Shown piece by piece: positions 13,080-16,276 of a DNA stretch of 16,276 nucleotides. The DNA is taken from positions 1 to 16,276 of the forward strand of contig DATIFK010000046.1 in assembly GCA_035455265.1 (NCBI GenBank). The letters are read 5' to 3'. The position numbers and the translations under genes are program-made. A model generated the notes under the pieces. It made no database searches, was not told the DNA's origin, and was given only the letters and a program-made list of their open reading frames with translations. This stretch comes from MGOM01 sp035455265 (lineage in GTDB: Bacteria; Chloroflexota; Anaerolineae; Anaerolineales; E44-bin32). Every line of letters begins with the position of its first letter. Position 1 is the first letter of the stretch.

Positions 13080-13422
13080 ACCATCTCATCAGCAACGGGC
13101 CGTTAACGTCTCGAAGATGACGACCCCGTCATGTACGTAGGGGTTCGGCGAGGATGTCGATCGGCCCCTTTTTGACTTCAGCCCGCAGGCTGCGCTTCCC
13201 GGCCCGCGCGAATTCGACGCGTAGTCCTTGCCAGTCGGTGCGCCAACATCACGGCCCGACGCCACCGTTTCGCGTTCTTCTCCACACGAGTGACCGGACT
13301 TGTCCGCGTTGATGACTTCCCCCGGGCGCCCGTCAGGCAATCCTGCCCGGAACTCCGTCAGGAGACCGAAGGAACCGGGTCGAATCGCCCATGGTCATCG
13401 GCCGGGCCGATCCTACCTTTTC
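13080..13422. other. Intergenic region (343 bp), unexplained; possible gene remnant
   Basis: No intact gene. On the minus strand a stop-to-stop stretch of 39 codons (13248-13129, beginning after a TGA at 13251-13249) reads like ordinary protein (DWQGLRVEFARAGKRSLRA, then EVKKGPIDILAEPLRT) but has no start codon. Another minus frame at 13340-13089 starts with TTG and begins PDGRPGEVINADKSGHSCGE. Neither resembles a family I know. A frameshifted small gene is possible. Confidence 0.35.
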
Positions 13423-13423
13423 C
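13397..13423 (+). terminator. Hairpin with short T run (weak plus-strand terminator candidate)
   Basis: ATCGGCC-G-GGCCGAT at 13397-13411 (six usable pairs with a three-base loop) followed by CCTACCTTTTCC. It is oriented for plus-strand transcripts such as the rhomboid mRNA, although the rhomboid stop is over 300 bases upstream. It also lies just beyond the stop of the 31-aa minus-strand gene, on the side without a T tail for that direction. Confidence 0.35.
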
Positions 13424-13518
13424 TATGATCCGATGAGGCCAACCGAGAACCAGACGGATGCCCATACCACCACGCATGTCACCACGCTGAGAAGGATCTT
13501 CTGCTCCAGGTCGCTCAT
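13423..13518 (-). CDS. Small single-span membrane protein (31 aa)
   Basis: A 31-codon gene encoding MSDLEQKILLSVVTCVVVWA followed by SVWFSVGLIGS: a short acidic-basic head (residues 1-7) and one hydrophobic helix of about 21 residues (8-28), a typical small inner-membrane protein. ATG 13518 is preceded by AAAGGATCGGGGC, the same AAAGGAT sequence that serves the rhomboid gene. The frame is open upstream to 13752, but that part is low-quality shadow sequence. Family not recognised; function unknown. It lies alone, facing the rhomboid gene across 343 bases and downstream of the ABC permease on the same strand (238-base gap). Confidence 0.6.
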   Translation of the reverse strand: MSDLEQKILLSVVTCVVVWASVWFSVGLIGS

Positions 13519-13756
13519 GCCCCGATCCTTTCTGACGAGGACGAAGCTCGCGCGCCACCGAGAGCCTACGCCGCTTCGATCGCGGATGATGTCGGCGCTG
13601 GGGGAGTGAGGGTCGGACGAATGGACGCGATCTCCCTGCGAGTACGCAGGTAGCAGGCCTTGGTGTCGAGCGCGCCCCCTGTGCCGTCCGAAGTCGAGAG
13701 CTTCTTCTGCGGCTGTGGGTGCGAGCCTCGCGTCGGTCAAGAGGACAGGCACGGCC

Positions 13757-15346
13757 TTACCCGCGTACCTGCCTGCCCCGCCAGAACGCGGAGAGCAGCA
13801 GTAGCCCGGCGGCTGCCGGCAGATAGACCTGCGGCGCGCCCGTGGTGAAATCCATCCCCGCCACCTTCTGCATCAGGCCCATGTACCACCAGATCACGTA
13901 GACAACCTCGAACATCCGGTCGCCGGAGGAGAAGACTCCCAGCGCCAGCGCCAAGGTGGGGACAAAGACGACCGCGCCCGCCCAGCCGGTCAAACCGGGC
14001 AGATCGCTGTTGGTGAGGAAGACCACCGCGCCGGCAATGACGAGCAGCCCCGTCGCCAGGACACCGGCCAGCCAGGCAGCCGGCAGCTGGCGCCGCACGG
14101 GGCTTGCGGACGAGAAGACCATCTGGCTGGTGTTGTTTTTGTGTTCGCGGTTGCCCATCCCCGACCAGAGGGCCAGCGGCCACAGCCAGACGAAAGGCAG
14201 CAGGTATTCCGTCACCACCGAGAGCGGGCTCTTGAGGATGGAGATGTTCAGCCCGATGGTGACGGCCCACCACCACCAGGGGCGGCCGTTGAGCAGCATG
14301 CGTAGCTCGGCGAACAACACACCCAGGAAGGGGCTTGCCTGGGCCAGTCTTGAGACGAGCGGCGAAAGGCTGGGCAGCGCAACGCGGGGGAGCCTGATGC
14401 GCGGAGCGGCCGGCATCTCGTCATCCCCCTGCTCGGTTCTTCTTCGGGCTCGCCTTGGCCCTTCCCGAGAGGGGTCGAAGCGCGCGAACCAGATCGCCGA
14501 GAGCAGGACCAGTCCCAGGCCGAGGACGGCCCACAGCCACTGCCCGGCGACCATGCCCGGAGTCCAATCCAGACCGGACCAGGGGAAGACCTTGCGGGTG
14601 AACCCGGTGGCGATACCGGTGCTGATTCCGCCGAAGGTCTCGTTGGGAAAGGCCGCGCGGGCCGCGGCAGTCAGCGACGCGCTGAATATGTTGTTTCCCA
14701 TCGGGTCCTGGAGGGATGGCAGCACCCTCCCCGCCAGAGATAGGAAGGTGGTCGAGAAGATCCACAAGAAGAAGTAGACCACGTTGCCCAGCGCCCCGCG
14801 CAGCCAGGGCACGGTCTCGAAAAACACCGCCAGCGCGGCGGTCAGCGCCATGTTGGGCAGCGCGACGGCGATGAACGGCATCAGCAGCGCGCCCAGGTCC
14901 AGCGCCGTTCGGCTCTGGACCAGGACCATGACCACCGCCGCGACGGCGAGGATGGAGACCAACACGGCAAGGACGGCGAAGTTGCTGAGCCACTTCCCCA
15001 GCAGGTACGTGGCGCGGCGCACGGGGGTGGTGGCGATGATCTGCCCCACGCCGGTGCGGAGATCGCGCTTGATGCAGTTGCTGACCAGGTAGAAGCCGAA
15101 CAAGCCCAGGAAGAGATTGACGACCATCACGGTCATCATCCCGATCCAGGCCGAGTTGAATTCGCCCCGATAGCGGATCCCCAGGAGAGTCGACTCGGGC
15201 GACCCCAGATCCACCAGCAGCGTGCCGTTGTTGACCAGCACGCCCATCACGATGACGGCCGACAGGATGAGCAGGAAGCTGGAGCGTCGTGCCCGTTCAT
15301 AGAAGTCGGCGCGTGCCAGGTAGAAGAGGACACGCAGGGTGTTCAT
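13757..15346 (-). CDS. ABC-2 type transporter permease, 12-span fused form
   Basis: A 529-residue membrane protein of the ABC-2 exporter class. The first half (1-~305) has about six spans: TM1 in FLLILSAVIVMGVLV, TM2 IGMMTVMVVNLFLGLFGFYL, TM3 NFAVLAVLVSILAVAAVVMV, TM4 MPFIAVALPNMALTAALAVF, TM5 VVYFFLWIFSTTFLSLA and TM6 WLWAVLGLGLVLLSAIWFA. A basic 50-residue linker (PSREGPRRARRRTEQGDDE onward) is followed by a second set of about six spans ending in AAGLLLLSAFWRGRQVRG. Each half carries a matching segment after TM2/TM8: TTPVRRATYLLGKWLSN and SASPVRRQLPAAWLAG. That suggests duplication and fusion, so one chain may supply both permease halves. The ATG at 15346 has AGGAGG seven bases upstream and overlaps the ATPase stop as ATGA. 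Substrate unknown. Confidence 0.88.
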   Translation of the reverse strand: MNTLRVLFYLARADFYERARRSSFLLILSAVIVMGVLVNNGTLLVDLGSPESTLLGIRYRGEFNSAWIGMMTVMVVNLFLGLFGFYLVSNCIKRDLRTGVGQIIATTPVRRATYLLGKWLSNFAVLAVLVSILAVAAVVMVLVQSRTALDLGALLMPFIAVALPNMALTAALAVFFETVPWLRGALGNVVYFFLWIFSTTFLSLAGRVLPSLQDPMGNNIFSASLTAAARAAFPNETFGGISTGIATGFTRKVFPWSGLDWTPGMVAGQWLWAVLGLGLVLLSAIWFARFDPSREGPRRARRRTEQGDDEMPAAPRIRLPRVALPSLSPLVSRLAQASPFLGVLFAELRMLLNGRPWWWWAVTIGLNISILKSPLSVVTEYLLPFVWLWPLALWSGMGNREHKNNTSQMVFSSASPVRRQLPAAWLAGVLATGLLVIAGAVVFLTNSDLPGLTGWAGAVVFVPTLALALGVFSSGDRMFEVVYVIWWYMGLMQKVAGMDFTTGAPQVYLPAAAGLLLLSAFWRGRQVRG

Positions 15347-16239
15347 GCCGGAACCTCCTGGCGCTGCGCCACGGTGGCGAGGTAGACATCCTCCAGGCTG
15401 GGCGTCGCCGGCCGGGCCTCGGGGCACGGCCGCGCCTCGGAGACCGCCCGCACCTCAATCCCATCCGGGCGCCGAAGCGTGCCGGTGACGAGGAACTGCT
15501 TCTTCAGAGAGACCAGTTCCTCGCTGGTGGCCGTCCATTCCCACACCGAGCCTTCCATCTGCTTGAGCAGATGCTCCGGGCGGGCATGAACCTTCAAGTG
15601 CCCCTTGTGGATGATCGCCAGGTCCGTGGCCGTCGATTCGACGTCCGAGACGATGTGGGTGGAGAGGATGACGATCCGCTCGCCTGCCAGGTCCGAGAGC
15701 AGATTGCGGAAGCGAACCCGCTCCTCGGGGTCCAGCCCGACGGTCGGCTCGTCGACGATCAGGAGCTGCGGATCGTTGAGCAGGGCCTGGGCGATGCCAA
15801 CCCGCTGGCGCATGCCGCCGGAGTAGCCGCCCAGCAGCCGGCGGGCGGCGTCGCGCAGGTTGACCAGGTCCAAAAGGTTGGAGATCTTGCGTCGGGCGCT
15901 TTCGCCGCTCATGCCTTTGATGGCCGCCATGTACTCGAGGAACTCCTGGGCCGAGAGGTTGGGGTAGATGCCGAAGTCCTGTGGCAGGTAGCCCAGCACG
16001 GAGCGCAGCGGCTCCGGATCCTTGACCGCGTCGCGGCCGTTCCAGAGAATGGTGCCATCGGTGGGCTTGGTGATCGTCGCCAGCATGCGCATCAGCGTTG
16101 ACTTGCCCGCCCCGTTGGGGCCCAACAGGCCGAGGATGCCCGGGGCCAGCTTCAGGTTGAAGTCCGTCAGGGCCCGCACCCCCTTGTAGGCCTTGCTCAG
16201 ATTGCGGGTCTCGATCTTGAGAGAACCATTGGTGTTCAT
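15343..16239 (-). CDS. ABC transporter ATP-binding protein (ABC-2 exporter ATPase)
   Basis: A 298-residue ATPase with every motif intact: Walker A GPNGAGKST (40-48), Q-loop Gln87 in YLPQDFG, signature YSGGMRQRV (139-147), Walker B LLIVDEPTVGLDP (159-171) and switch His195 in LSTHIVSDVE. The region after ~205 is a short C-terminal extension (KQMEGSVWEWTATSEELVSL, then RPATPSLEDVYLATVAQRQE) as in CcmA/NatA/BcrA-like exporter ATPases. It drives the adjacent 12-span permease, whose start overlaps its stop. The ATG at 16239 has AAAGGAG ten bases upstream. Export of a drug, peptide, lipid or ion are all possible; nothing in the sequence decides. Confidence 0.95.
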   Translation of the reverse strand: MNTNGSLKIETRNLSKAYKGVRALTDFNLKLAPGILGLLGPNGAGKSTLMRMLATITKPTDGTILWNGRDAVKDPEPLRSVLGYLPQDFGIYPNLSAQEFLEYMAAIKGMSGESARRKISNLLDLVNLRDAARRLLGGYSGGMRQRVGIAQALLNDPQLLIVDEPTVGLDPEERVRFRNLLSDLAGERIVILSTHIVSDVESTATDLAIIHKGHLKVHARPEHLLKQMEGSVWEWTATSEELVSLKKQFLVTGTLRRPDGIEVRAVSEARPCPEARPATPSLEDVYLATVAQRQEVPA

Positions 16240-16276
16240 CTCTACTTGGCTCCTTTCACGAAGCAGGGGCGGGGAA

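Noticed and set aside
1..16276. tRNA, rRNA, CRISPR array, transposase or phage genes
   Set aside because: No T-loop (GGTTCGA-type) plus acceptor pairing, no regularly spaced repeats, no integrase or transposase motifs in any plausible frame.

Overview
This is a GC-rich bacterial chromosomal segment with no phage, insertion-sequence, tRNA, rRNA or CRISPR signal. Both purine-rich Shine-Dalgarno starts and two apparently leaderless starts (a TANNNT -10 box six to eight bases before the start codon) are present. This mixture, the gene content (two AI-2E permeases, YihY, a lipid kinase, CsbD/GlsB/YggT/YtxH, a PAS-GAF NarL-type kinase, a dynamin-like GTPase) and the look of individual proteins suggest an environmental Chloroflexota (Anaerolineae-like) bacterium. 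That assignment is inference from impression only; no marker gene is present.

Layout. Positions 1-3743, minus strand: two tandem AI-2E-family permeases, a YihY/BrkB-type membrane protein, and the first ~54 codons of a diacylglycerol/lipid kinase that runs off the left edge and lacks a normal in-frame start. The two permeases and yihY overlap end to start and look like one transcript. Positions 3744-4064 hold only doubtful mini-ORFs. Positions 4065-8683, minus strand: a stress/envelope block read from right to left: PAS-GAF histidine kinase, NarL-type response regulator (joined by a TGATG overlap), a receiver-only regulator behind a strong hairpin and a probable leaderless start, then CsbD, GlsB, a YggT-like protein, an unrecognised 61-aa protein with a perfect ribosome binding site, and a YtxH protein. 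Positions 9163-9974, minus strand: an HU-type DNA-binding protein and a DUF3597 protein. Positions 10318-13079, plus strand: a dynamin-like GTPase and a rhomboid protease. Positions 13423-16239, minus strand: a 31-aa single-span membrane peptide, a 12-span ABC-2 permease that looks like an internal duplication, and its ATPase, overlapping by four bases.

How the parts may work together (inference): the kinase/regulator pair, the receiver-only protein and the small CsbD/GlsB/YggT/YtxH proteins resemble a general or envelope stress module; YihY, the permeases, the lipid kinase, the dynamin-like GTPase and the rhomboid protease all act at the membrane. Two exact copies of a 20-base element (6314-6333 and 10088-10107), plus a diverged copy at 5521-5541, lie upstream of the receiver-only gene, the DUF3597 gene and glsB. 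The two exact copies sit at almost the same distance from candidate -10 boxes, which could mark a shared regulator. This is the most distinctive non-coding signal in the window.
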